Assembly: GCA_933228675.1 (NCBI GenBank)
Contig: OW121740.1
Span: 155,297,273-155,361,272 of the forward strand
DNA: 64,000 bases
Direction of reading: 5' to 3'
Origin: Stomorhina lunata
Taxonomy: Eukaryota > Arthropoda > Insecta > Diptera > Rhiniidae
The position numbers and the translations under genes are program-made. Shown here piece after piece: positions 49,666 through 62,618 of this stretch (its first letter is position 1; every line of letters begins with the position of its first letter). The notes beneath the pieces are model-generated. The model saw only the letters and a program-made list of their open reading frames with translations, was not told where the DNA came from and did not search any database.

Positions 49666-51535
49666 TTGTCCCACAGTAATCCGCTAAGATTTGCTTTGTG
49701 TAATCCTGTATTTTTATTAGGAGGACTTTATCGTTCTAGGAATTTTGAAACTAAAACATAAACGATACTTGTTTCATAATTTCGGTTTATCAATTAGTTC
49801 TAAAGTCCTGATCTTAAATCAAGTATTACTATCCCATTCAATCTCCGAAATTTAAAAAAAAAAAAAAAAATTAAAAAAATCTCCCCCCCTAATACTTTTT
49901 AACACAACAATAACACGTAATTTTTTGTTTTTTCCTTACATGATGTGTGAGATGTGATGATGACGACGATGGCGTGTTACAAACAAAATTGTTCTCTAAC
50001 TATTTCTTTTATTTACTTCTATTTTTTTTCGAGATCTATTTTTTCCAAACATTTTTATTCTATTATGTACGACTAAACTCCATTCAATATCAAAAAAAGA
50101 AAAGTATTTGTGAAAAACTATTTGTATTTTTGTCAGATTTACGTTCTGTTAAAAACCCCAAAAAAAAATCAAAACGAAAAGAAAAAGTGTTCGAATACGT
50201 TTAAATACACAATTCACGTTCTGAAAATATACAGAAATTTACTATTTTCCTGGGAGATGAATTTTACTTTTTTTTATTTGGTAGCACAAAAAGGAGGAAC
50301 AGTTTTACAAATCTTTTTTGTTATATTTATTTTGTGCCAGTTTTTTTTTTATTTTTTGCTACTTGAGATTTTTGTCTTTAATAAATTCTTCCGTTTTCGA
50401 AGTGTAAAAAAAAGGCAACAATGGAAAGTGTTGAAGTTTAATAAATTTAAAGTTTTAACTTGAAGTGTTTAAGTTAAGGAAGTTATTTGTGGTTTATTTG
50501 GTTTGACATTTAATAATGTGATGAAAGGGATAATGTGTAGGCGCTTTTGTGGCTTAAGTGTTGATAGAATAGGAGGAGGCTTATAAATCCATAGTTATAA
50601 TTTATGTGTCTAAAATTTATGATTTATAAAAAATTATGCTAAAAAATCCATAATTCAGCTAATAATTTTAATAGTTCAATATACATCACATGTGGTTTAT
50701 GTCAATAATAACAAATCTAGTATTTTAGAACACAACGAGGAATTTGCCTAAATGCATTCAAAAGCGAGGAAATTTTGTCACATATGGCTTAAAGCCAAGA
50801 AATATTGCTAGGCGATTTTGTATGTCGGAAATTACTCTAAAAAAAAAGAAGCAATTAATTGCATCGTTACTGATAATGAAAAATGGTTACATTAACACCA
50901 AGCGCAAAAGTCATATGTAAAGCCCAACAATCCAGTGAGATCAAAGCCGAAGCCAACAATCCATGATACCACTGTAATGCTCTGTATTTTGGTATTTGGA
51001 TAAGAATGTTGAAATCGGGTCAGATTCATTAAAAGAGAGCATTTGACGAAAAACGATCAAAATATTCGACCATACACAAGGCCATAACCATTCATCATTA
51101 TAGCTAATACCTTCTGTTTATTTGTTTTCAAGTCATTTGAGATTAACGAAGCAGAGGGTTTTTCTTATTTAACAAATCTTAACAGTCGTTGATTACTTAG
51201 GAGCAGAATAGTTATTGCTTTTAAGTACTTTATTTTACTCAGATTTTCAAAATTTTCTTAACATAGGTAATGTCGATCTTGAATGATTTTAAGCTAAATA
51301 TGCAAACATATGCAAATGATTTACAGCTGAGTATAAAGCTATGCCATATCTGGTTTCTTTTCAAAAAGTTATATCCTCAACAAACTTGCATCGATTTCAT
51401 TCTTCAGAATAAAGTGTACCCTCTGCGACTGTTGTGATATATTTTTCACAGTTTTATTGGCTTCGATATATTGGCTTAACCGCCTTATAACCCTTACCAC
51501 GACATTCTGGCTGCTATTTGTTGCTATCAATATTT
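49666..51535. other. Single-copy AT-rich spacer
   Basis: Long homopolymer runs (A at 49854-49870, C at 49885-49889). Open frames 49947-50204 and 50110-50463 overlap in different frames and lack domains. No gene is called. Confidence 0.5.
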
Positions 51536-52722
51536 CTTATAAGAAAAATTGCATTAAAACTTTTCTATAAGATAAATTTGACCAAATTTTTCTATAAGAA
51601 AAATTTTATAAAAATGTTTCTATAAGAAAAATTTAATCAAAATTTTTCTATAAGCAAAATTTGATCAAAATCTTTCTATAAGAAAGATTTCATTAAAATT
51701 TTTCTGCAAGAAATATTTAATCAAAATTTTTCTATAAGAAATATTTCATAAAAATGTTTCTATAAGAAAAATTTGATCAACATTTTTCTATAAGAAAAAT
51801 TTGATCAACATTTTTCTATAAGAAAAATTTGATCAAAATTTTTCTATAAGAAAAATTTGATCAAAATTTTTCTATAAGAAAAATTTCATAAAAATATTTC
51901 TATAAGAAAAATTTCATTAAAATTTTTCTATAAGAAAAATTTCATTGAAATTTTTCTATAAGAAAAATTTCATTAAAATTTTTCTATAAGAAAAATTTCT
52001 TTAAAATTTTTTTATAAGAAAAAATTGATCAAAATTTTTCCATAAAAAAAATTTGAATAAAATTTTTCTATAAGAAACATTTGATCAAAATTTTTCTACT
52101 AGAAAAATGTGATCAACCTTTTTGTATAGAAAAAATTCATTAAAATTTTTCAATAAGAAAAATTTAATCAAAATTTTTCTATAAGAAAAATCTGATCAAA
52201 ATTTTTCTTTAAGAAAAATTTGATCAAAATTTTTCTACAAGAAAAATGTGATTAAAATTCTGTAAGAAAAATTTAATCAAAATTTTTCTATAAGAAATAT
52301 TTTATCAAAAATTTTCAATAAGAAATATTTCATCATAATTTTTCTATAAGAAAAATTTCATAAAAATTTTTCTATAATAAAAATTTCACCAAACTTTTTC
52401 TATAAGAAAAATTTCTTTAAAATTTTTCCATTAGAAAAATTTCTTTGAAATTTTTCTATAAGAAAAATTTCTTTAAAATTTTTCTATAACAAAAATTTCT
52501 GTAAAATTTTTCTATAATAAAAATGTTATCAACATTTTTCTATAGGAAAGCTTTAATATAAAGTTTTCTATAAGAAAAATTTCATTCAAATTTTTTTATA
52601 AGGAAAATTTTTCTATAAGAAAAATTTCATTCAAGTTTTTTTATAAGGAAAATTTTTCTATAAGAAAAATGTCATTCAAATTTTTTTATAAGGAAAATTT
52701 TTCTATAAGAAGAATTTCATCA
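51536..52722 (+). repeat. Sat5 tandem array, 28-bp unit, about 42 copies
   Basis: The unit is TTTTTCTATAAGAAAAATTT then GATCAAAA, with the alternative filling CATTAAAA. It contains the palindrome TTTGATCAAA and the imperfect dyad TTTTTCTATAAGAAAAA. The right end has longer composite units (52565-52720) and abuts the TGAGTCA minisatellite directly. Confidence 0.92.
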
Positions 52723-53462
52723 AAATTGCTGGGTCATCTCAAGCTGCTAAGTCATCTCAAACTGCTAAGTCATTTAGAACTGTCGAGTCATCTTAAACTG
52801 CTGAGTTGTCGCAAACTACTGAGTCATCTCAAACTGCTGATTCATCTCAACTTGCAAAGTCATCTGAAACAGCTGAGTCATCTTAAGCCGCTGAGTCATC
52901 TCAACCTGCTGAGTCATCCAGAACTGCTTAGTCATCTTGCACTGCTGAGTAATCTCATAATGCTGAGTCATCTAGAACTGCTGAGTTATCTCGAACTGCC
53001 GAGTTAACTCGAACTGCCGAGTTATCTTTAACTGCTGAGTCATCGAGAATTGCAGAGTCATCTTACACTGCTGAGTCATCTCAAACTGCTGAGTTATCTC
53101 AAACTGCCGAGTTATCTTTAAATACTGAATCATCTCAAACTGCTGAGTCATCTGGAACTGCTGAGTCATCTCAAACTGCTGAGTCATCTCAAACTGCTGA
53201 GTCATCTAGAACTACTAAGTCATCTCAAGCTATTGTGTCATCTCAAACAGCCGAGTAATCTTAAATCTTTAATTGCTGAGTCATCTCAAACAACTGAGTC
53301 ATCTTAAACTGCTAATTCATCTCAACCTGATGAGTTATCTAAACCTGCTGAGTCACCTCAAACTGATGAGTCATCTGAACCTGCTGAGTCATCTTAAACT
53401 GTTGAGTCATCTTGAAGTGCTAAACTTCTGAGTCATCTCGAACTTCTGAGTCTTCTTGTTAA
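52723..53462 (+). repeat. 18-bp minisatellite carrying TGAGTCA (AP-1/MARE-like)
   Basis: Units of CTGCTGAGTCATCTCAAA, period 18 bp, about 40 copies. I count about 18 TGAGTCA, of which about 13 are inside GCTGAGTCA, whose complement TGACTCAGC fits the CncC/Nrf2-Maf consensus TGACnnnGC. Because 18 is a multiple of three, open frames with six-residue repeats arise on both strands (52669-53007 plus, 52972-53205 minus). I treat these as by-products. Confidence 0.9.
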
Positions 53463-54834
53463 GAAATCTGGGCTAATATAGAATTTAGAAAGACAGAATC
53501 TTGGTATATCAGGCATTAAAATAAGGATTACACCGTAGCCGTAACTACAATTCGAGCATTGTAATCTAATCTAGATTATGCAGAATGATCTTTAGGTAAT
53601 TCTATGGGATGGTACGAACTCTTCTAACGAACAAACTTGCTCTTAACTGAACCTGAACTGTCTGCCTTCTCGTAATACAGATTTTGGCTTTTTATAGTCA
53701 CAATCTTCGATTGTAATGTTGCTCCTCAAAAAATTAAAAAAAAATCAAAGAAAGTCTGTATTTGTTCTGTGTCTTTGCCAGTCACCAGATGGTCCTAGGA
53801 AAAAACACTCGAAATGTCTCGATTAAACTTCGTATTCATTAAGTAGCCCAAATGTCAATTTTCATTATAATTTAATATAATTTTCCCAGAAGTAGGCAAC
53901 ATTTCTTGTTAACTGTTTTATATTTAATTTCATTACAAATTTATATTTATATATGAATTGACAAAATAATTGTAATTATCATTTACACACAAAAAATCAC
54001 TCAATCATCACATCCCAGCAGTTCCAAAATTTAAAGAACAATTAAAGAAAAAATTTAGATTAATTGCCGAAAAGCGCAAAATTTGTTCTACATCATGCAA
54101 AAGATAGCATATATCTTTAGAGATAGCCGATTTTCACGATCCTTTAATCTACAGGGTTACTATTTCACACTAGATATTTAAACCCAACATAAACATGTAT
54201 TGGTATAATTTCTTTCTTCATACAAAATTTGAAGTGTTTAAATATTTTTTTTGTTTTGTTTTATGAAAAACCGTTTTAATGCACCTGCAGCTTAACAATT
54301 ATTCATGAAATAATTTATACTTTAACGGACGCATAACAAATTACAATTTTTCTTTCTTTTTAATTTTTTTGTTTTGTTTTTGAAATTTTGAATTATTATT
54401 CTTTATAAATTTGACGGTTTTTTCTAACAGTTTTAGCTGGCTGTTGTTGTTGTTTTTACTGGTACTGCTAATATTTACGATTTTATATGATTATTGTATG
54501 TTGCTGTTGCTGGTAATAGTAATGTTTGTTGTTGTTGATGCTGTTGCTGTTAATACTGCTTATCAGGTATTCAACTATTGTATGACCAATTTCGGCTATT
54601 GCTGCCAATATAGAGTTTTTTGTAGGCTTTGTTTCTTTTAATATGCCATGAATTATAGTACAAAATATTATATACATCATCATTGAAGGCGACAGCAGAG
54701 TCGGCGTTTGGAAGCCTAGGTATTACTAGTGTGTAAGGTATAACATAGCGAGGGTGGCTTTCAAAGTTTCTTTTGAGAGATAATTCTTCTTGATAACCAA
54801 GGGCAAATTTCAAGGAGCTGAAAGAAAAGTGGAA
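53463..54834. other. Single-copy spacer
   Basis: Mixed composition with GTTGTTGTTG and GCTGTTGCTG runs near 54440-54560. Overlapping open frames on both strands at 54411-54813 reflect these triplets. No gene or element is recognised. Confidence 0.5.
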
Positions 54835-57800
54835 TAATTTTCTATTAAAAAAGTTTACCTCGAAAATGTTCTACACCATATTTTAACCAAGAAAACTTTC
54901 TCTAACAAATTTTAACATCGAAAATTTTCTAAAAAAAAATATTCACAAAAAATTTACCGTCGAAAATTTTCTATAAAAGATTTTAATATCCAAAATTTTC
55001 TAAAAAAAAATTAAGTCTCTAAATTTTTCTACAAACAAAAATTTTCTATTAAAAATGTTTGATCGAACATTTTCTATAAAAAAATTTTAATATTTAAAAA
55101 AATTAAATAAATTTCTTTGAAAAATTAAAACATCGAAAATTTTCTATATACCCTATAGACAATTTTGACATAGAAAATTTTCTATAAAAAATTTTTACCT
55201 CGAATATTTCTTTTAAATTTTAACTTCGACAATTTTTTTAAACATCAAAAATTTAAACTTCAAAATTTTTCTATAAAAAATTTTACCGTTGAATATTTTC
55301 TATTCAAGATTTTAGTATCCAAAATTTTCTAATAAATTAAGTCTTGAAAATTTTCTACAAACAAAAATTTTCTATCAAAAATTTTTGAATCGAAAATTTT
55401 CTATAAAAAAATTTTAACACTGAAAATTTTCTTTGAAAAATTTAAACATCGAAAATTTTCTATAAGCAATTTTAACCAAGAAAACTTTCTATAAAAAATT
55501 TTACCATCGAAAATTTTCTATAAAAAATGTAAACATCAAAAATATTCTATAAAAATGTTAACATTAAAAATTTTTTATAAAAATATTAGCATCAAAAATA
55601 TTAAAATTTTAAAAAAAAAATTAACATTAAAAATATTCTATAAAAACTTTTAACATCACAAATTTTCGTAAAAAATTTTAACATCAAAAATTTTCCGCTA
55701 AAAACATTCGAAAAAAACATCAACAATTTTCTATAAAACATTTTAACATCGAAAATTTTCAATAAAAAAAATTTTCAGCTCGAAAAAACTTAAAACAACA
55801 AAAATTTATATTTAACATTGATTTTTCTCTATAAAAAATTTACCGTCGAAAATTTTCTCTAAAAGATTTTAATATCCAAAATTTTCTAAAAAAAATTAAG
55901 TTTCGAAATTTTTCTAAAAACAACAATTTTCTATTAAAAATGTTTGATCGAACATTTTCTATAAAAAAATTTTAATATTTAAAAAAAATAAATAAATTTC
56001 TTTGAAAAATTAAAACATCGAAAATTTTCTATATACTCTATAGACAATTTTGACATAGAAAATTTTCTATAAAAAATTTTAACCCCGAATATTTCTTTTA
56101 AATTTTAACTTCGAAAATTTTTTTAAACATCAAAAATTTAAACTTCAAAATTTTTCTATAAAAAATTTTACCGTCGAAAATTTTTTATAAAAGATTTTAA
56201 TATCCAAAATTTTCTCAAAAATTAAGTCTCGAAATTTTTCTATAAACAAAACTTTTCTATCAAAAAATTTTAAATCGAAAATTTTCTATAAAAAAATTTT
56301 AACACTGAAAATTTTCTTTAAAAAATGTAAACATCAAAAATATTCTATAAAAATTTTAACATTAAAAATTTTTTATAAAAATATTAACAACAAAAATATA
56401 AAAATTTTCTAAAAAAAAATTAACATTAAAAATATTCTATAAAAACTTTTAACATCACAAATTTTCGTAAAAAAATTTAACATCAAAAATTTTCCGCTAA
56501 AAACATTCGAAAAAAACATCAACAAATTTTCTATAAAACATTTTAACATCGAAAATTTTCAATAAAAATTTGTATATCGAAAATTTTCTTCAAGCGTTTT
56601 ATTTAACATCGATAATTTTCTATCAAATATTTTATCTTTGAAAATGTTTTAAAAAAAGACTTTGGCATCAAAAACTTGTTTAAAAAAAATATTTAACATC
56701 GAAAATTTTCTAAAAAAATTTAAAATCGAAAATTTTCTATATATATTTTAACACTGAAATTTTTTATTTATAATTTTAACATCGATAATTTTCTATAAAA
56801 ATTTTAACATCGAAATTTTTCTTTAATTATTTTAACATCGAAAAATTTTTATTAAAAATTTCAACATCAACATTTTAACATTGGAAGTTTTTATAAAAGA
56901 TTTTAACATCGAAAACTTTCCACGAAAATTTTATCATCGAAAATTTTCTAAAAAGAATTTTAATATCGAAAGTTTTCTATAAAAAATTTTAATATCGAAA
57001 ATTTTATATAACAAATTTTAATATCGAAAATTTTCTATCAAAAATTTTAACATCGAAAATTTTCTATAAAAAATTTTAATATGGAAAATTTTCTATAAAA
57101 AATTTTAATATCGAAAATTTTCTATAAAAAATTTTAATATCGAAAATTTTTTTAAAACATTTTCATATCGAAAAGTTTCTAAAAGAAATTTTAATATTGA
57201 TATTTACTATAAAAAATTTTTAAATCAAAAATTTTCTATAAAAAATTTTGTCATCGGAAATTTTCTGTAATAAATTTTAATATCGAAAAATTTGTATAAA
57301 AAGTTTTGACCTGGAATATTTTCAAAAAAAAATTAACATCGAAGATTTTCTAAAAAAAGTTTATCCTCCAAAAATTTTTTATAAAAAATATTTTACCTCA
57401 AAAATTTTCTCTAAAAAATTTTTAACCTAGAAAATTTTTTATAATAATCATAACCTCGAAATTTTCTAAAAAAAATTTTAACATCGAAATTTTTCTGCAA
57501 AAATTTTAGCATGGATCATTTTCTTTACAACCCTTTATATGGAAAATTTTCTTTGAAAAATTTTAACATCGAAAATTTTCTATAAAAAATTTGGGCATTG
57601 AAAATTTTAGATAAAATATTTTTACATCAAAAATTTTCTATAAAAACTTAAAGTCAAAAATTTTCTATAAAAAATTTAAGCATCAAAAGTTTTCTACAAA
57701 AAATTTAAATAGCGAAAATTTTCTATAAAAAATGTTGACGTAGAAAATTTTCTATAAAAAATTTTCACTTCGAAAATTTTATATAAATAATTTTAACGTC

Positions 57801-58900
57801 GAAAATTTTTCTATAAAAAATTTTAACGTCGAAAATTTTTCTATAAAAAATTTTAACGTCGAAAATTTTCTATAAAAAATTTTAACGCCGAAAATTTTCT
57901 ATAAAAATTTTAACGTCGAGAATTTTCTATAAAAAATTTTAATGTCGAAAATTTTCTATAAAAAATTTTAACGTCGAAAATTTTCTATAAAAAATTTTAA
58001 CGTCGAAAATTTTCTATAAAAAATTTTAACGTCGAAAATTTTCTATAAAAAATTTTAACGTCGAAAATTTTCTATAAAAAATTTTAGCGTCGAAAATTTT
58101 CTATAAAAAATGTTAGCGTCGAAAATTTTCTATAAAAAATTTTAATGTCGAAAATTTTCTATAAAAAATTCTAACTTCGAAAATCTTCTAATAAAAAATT
58201 TTAATATCGAAAAATTTCTAAAAAATGATCGTCAAAAGTTTTCTAAAAAAAATTTAACGTAGAAAATTTTCTATAAAAAATTTTTACTTCGAAAATTTAA
58301 TGTAAATATTTTTAACGTCGAAAATTTTTCTATAAAAAATTTTAACGTCGAAAATTTTCTATAAACAATTTTAACGTCGAATATTTTCTATAAAAAATTT
58401 TAACGTCGAAAATTTTCTATAAAAAATTTTAACGTCGAAAATTTTCTATAAAAATTTTAACGTCGAAAATTTTCTATAAAAATTTAACGTCGAAAATTTT
58501 CTATAAAAAATTTAACGTCGAAAATTTTCTAAAAAAAATTTAACGTCGAAAATTTTCTAAAAAAAATTTAACGTAGAAAATTTTCTATAAAAAATTTGTA
58601 TGTCAAAAATTTTCTATAAGAAATTTTAACATCAAAAGTTTTCTATTAATAATTTTTACATCTATAATATTTTATAAAAATGTTTACCTCGAAAATTTTC
58701 TATAAAAAATATAAACTTCGGAAACTTTATCATCGAAAATTTTATATAATCAATGTTAACATCAAAAATTTTACATAAACAATTTTAACATAGAAAATTT
58801 TCTAAAAAAAATTTAAAATCGAAAATTTTCTTTTTTTATAGAAAATCAAAATTTTTATTAGAAATTTTCATTTAAAAAAGTTAGTATCACAAATTTTTTA
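54835..58900 (+). repeat. Sat6 tandem array, left part, 29-bp unit
   Basis: The unit is AAAATTTTAACGTCGAAAA then TTTTCTATAA, period 29 bp (AACGTCG at 58028 and 58057). The variable triplet before CG gives subfamilies AACATCG, AATATCG and AACGTCG; the CGTCG form dominates about 57780-58560. A larger repeat is visible at 54957-56600: GATCGAACAT recurs 885 bp apart (55061, 55946), and inside it an ACCGTCG/ACCGTTG block recurs at about 328 bp. Confidence 0.93.
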
Positions 58901-59888
58901 TAATTTAAAAAATTATATTTTTTCTAAATTAACCCTTAACTAACAGCCCTCGTAAATATTTGAAAATATTTTGTCCAAAAATCTTAGTTTAGATGCCAAC
59001 ACTACTAATGCCACAAAATACTCTATAGTATAATTTACAAAAAAAAAAATTGAAAAATAAAATGGCTTAACTGTTTTTGTATTTTACTGCTGCTGCTGTA
59101 GTTACTCTAACCTGGCTAAAACTTAAAGCCCAGGCAAGGCTGTGTTTTATGGCTCAAATATCTGTACAAAAAGAGAATTTGTTAACATGATGCCTTAAAG
59201 GTGGACACACAAAAATGAACCAGGGACAGGCACATGGACAGACGGACATACATATAAATAGTTATAAACGTATAAATGTAAGCAATAGTGGAATAACTAA
59301 GTTGGCAAAACGAGCGGCATTATCGGCAATTGCAGTTAAGTGCAATTTGTCAGTTGGTCAGTGAGTACACGACATTTTTACTTATTGTTGCTGCTGATGC
59401 CTTTTTTTGCTATTCAATTTAGTTTCTGTGCGAGTAGGCTGGATAACGAAAACCAATATGGCTTTAGACAAATAGTAATTCAAGCAACAGCAACAACAAC
59501 AAAAAACCCATCAATTGCTGCTACCATATATGGCGCTTGATTTAAGGAAGAAGCTTAAAGTTATGCATAGGTTGCATTGAGGCACTTTTTGTCTCCATAA
59601 TCTTCTACTATAATGCTTAAAACTTATTTGTAGGCTAAAAGCATCATCGATCTAATGTCGCTAAACCAAAACCTAGAGAAAAAAAAACAAAAATAGAAAA
59701 AAATATATCGGCTTTAAGTATCAGCTTCTTCAGTTGTAGCGAATAATTTTTGTTTAATTTATTTTATTACCTTTTGCCACATCCACATACAACAACAATT
59801 ACACGCACGATCGTATAAACTTTTTGGGGTCTCTTATCTTAATGCGGCGACAATCACATTCAAACAATACACAACTTTGTTGTTTCAA

Positions 59889-59936
<48 letters not shown>

Positions 59937-60119
59937 CACACATGTTTCAGGAACTTTGTGGCACAAGTGAAAGACTACAATGGAATAGAGAATATGGTTT
60001 CATACTGTTCCAATCGATTGTTAAACTTGTGTTATATAAAATGTAAGCAAAAATTATTACATTACAATTAGCGACAGTGGTGAAAACGACAGATATTTTT
60101 TATTCTCGATAGTTTAGGA
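58901..60119. other. Single-copy spacer between Sat6 arrays
   Basis: Contains a CA microsatellite and CAACAA runs. The open frame at 59340-59540 starts with a hydrophobic stretch but lacks any homology I recognise. No gene is called. Confidence 0.5.
59888..59942 (+). repeat. CA dinucleotide microsatellite
   Basis: About 25 near-continuous CA units with a few CT interruptions. It creates a Thr-His open frame (59877-60071) that is not a gene. Confidence 0.95.
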
Positions 60120-62510
60120 GATATGCACAATTTGAAAAAAAAAAATCTATAACAGCAAAAATTTTACATACAAAATTTTATTTTCGATAAAAAAAAATTG
60201 TATCTAGCAAATTTCTTTAAAAAGTTTTTTATCGTAAATTTTCTATAAAAAATTTTAATATCTAAAATATTCTATTAAAAATTTTAATATCTAAACTTTT
60301 CTATAAAAAATTTTTATATCGAAAATTTTCTGTAAAATATTTTAATATTGAACATTTTTATAAAAATTTTAAAACCAAAACCAAATTTTAGTATCAAAAA
60401 TTTTCAATAAAAATTTTAATATCGAAAATTTTCTATAAAAAATTTCAATGTTGAAAATTTTCTATAAAATTCTAATATCGAAAAATTTCTAGAAGAAATT
60501 TAAATATTGAAAATTTTCTTTAAAATTTTTAATATCGAAAATTTTCTGTAAAATATTTTTAATATCGAAAATTTTTTATAAAAAAAATTTTAATATCGAA
60601 AATTTTTTATAGAAAATTAGAAATTTAGAATTTAAATATTGAAAATTTTCTATAAAAATTTTAATATCGAAAATTTTCTATAAAATATTTAAATATCGAA
60701 AATTTTCTATAAAAAATATTTAAATATCGAAAATTTTCTATAAAAAAAATTTAAAATCGAAAATTTTCTATAAAAAATTTTAACATCGAAATTTTTCTAT
60801 TTAAAATTTAAATATTGAAAATTTTCTATAAAAATTTTAATATCGAAAATTTTCTATAAAAAATTTTACTAACGAAAATTTTCTATAAAAAAATTTAATA
60901 TCGAAAATTTTCTATCAAAAAATTTTATATCAAAAAAATTTTAATAATGGAAAATTTTCTATAAAAAAATTTTAATATCGAAAATTTTCTAAAAAAAAAT
61001 TGTAATATTAAAAATTTTCTATAAAATGTTTTAATTTCGAAAATTTTTCTATAAAAAATTTAAAATCGAAAATTTTCTATAAAAAATTTTAATATCGAAA
61101 TTTTTCTATTTAAAATTTAAATATTGAAAATTGTCTATAGAAATTTTAAATATCGAAAATTTTCTATAAAATATTTAATATCGAAAATTTTCTATAAAAA
61201 AAATTAAAATCGAAAATTTTCTATAAAAAATTTTAACATCAAAATTTTTCTATTCAAAATTTAAATATTGAAAATTTTCTATAAAAATTTTAACATCGAA
61301 AATTTTCTATAAAAAATTTTAATATCAAAATTTTCTATAAAAAATTTTAATATCGAAAATTTTCTATAAAATATTTTAATATCGAAAATTTTCTATAAAA
61401 AAATTTTAATATCGAAAATTTTCTTTTAAATGTTTTAATTTCAAAAGTTTCTTATAAAAAATTTTACTATCGAAAATTTTTTATAAAAAAAATTTAAAAT
61501 CAAAAATTTTCTATAAAAATTTTAATATCGAAAACTTTCTCTAAAAAAATTTAATATCGAAAATTTTCTATACAAAATTTTATTAACGAAAATTTTCTAT
61601 AAAAAATTTTAATATCTAAAATTTTGTATAAATTATTTAATCTACAAAAATTGTGTAAAAAATTAATATCGAAAATTTTCAATTAAAAATTTTAAAATCG
61701 AAAATTTCAGTAAAAATTTTTAGTATCAAAAATTTCCTACAAAAAATTTTAATATCAAAAATTTTTTATAAAACTTTAATTATCAAACATTTTTTATACC
61801 GAAAATTTTTCTTAAAAAATTTAATAAAGAAATTTTTCTATAAAAAATTTTAATATCGAAAAGTTTCTTTAAAAAATGTTGATATTGAAAATTTTCTATA
61901 AAAAAATTTTTCTATTTAAAATTTAAATACTGAAAATTTTCTATAAAAAATTTAATATCGAAAATTTTCTATAAAAAATTTTGCTAACGAAAATTTTCTA
62001 TAAAAAATTTTACTAACAAAAATTTTCTATAAAAAATTTTAATATCTAAAATTTTGTATAAATTATTTAATCTACAAAAATTGTGTAAAAAATTAATATC
62101 GAAAATTTTCAATAAAAAATTTTAAAATCGAAAATTTCTGTAAAAATGTTTAGCATTGTAAATTTCTCATAAAAAATTTTATATCAAAAAATTTTTATAA
62201 AAAATCATATATCAACAATTTTCTATAAAACTTTAAATATCAAATATTTTTTATTGAAGTTTTTTATATCGAAAATTTTCCATAAAAATTTTAATAACGA
62301 AATTTTTCTATACAAAATTTTAATATCGAAAAGATACTTTAAAAAATGTTGATATTGAATATTTTTTGCAAAAAAATTTAATATTGAAAATAATCTTTAA
62401 AAAATTTTAATATCGAAAATTTTCTATAAAAAATTTTAATATCAAAAATTTTCTATAAATTGTTTAATATCGAAAATGTTCACTAAAAATTTTTAATATC
62501 GAACATTTTC
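60120..62510 (+). repeat. Sat6 tandem array, middle part
   Basis: Units of AAAATTTTAATATCGAAAA then TTTTCTATAA, mostly the AATATCG subfamily, 28-30 bp. A block around AATTATTTAATCTAC recurs at 61631 and 62061 (430 bp). The array is interrupted by the ribozyme-bearing retroelement fragment. Confidence 0.92.
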
Positions 62511-62522
62511 AAAAAAGAAGAG

Positions 62523-62542
62523 TATTCGCATTTGATCCCAAA
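62523..62542 (-). repeat. PLE-type terminal 20-mer, copy e
   Basis: TTTGGGATCAAATGCGAATA on the minus strand, about 80 nt downstream of the ribozyme and next to the Sat6 junction. It ties the four 48-kb copies to this element. Confidence 0.8.
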
Positions 62543-62618
62543 TCTGTTACATTTATTTATTCATGTAACATACCAATTTATTGATAAAAAGCCAAAAAAT
62601 GTTTGCGGAGAACCAAAT

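Noticed and set aside
52669..53205. Six-residue repeat proteins on both strands over the 18-bp minisatellite
   Set aside because: An 18-bp period keeps frames open by arithmetic. Both strands show it, and there is no start context or domain.
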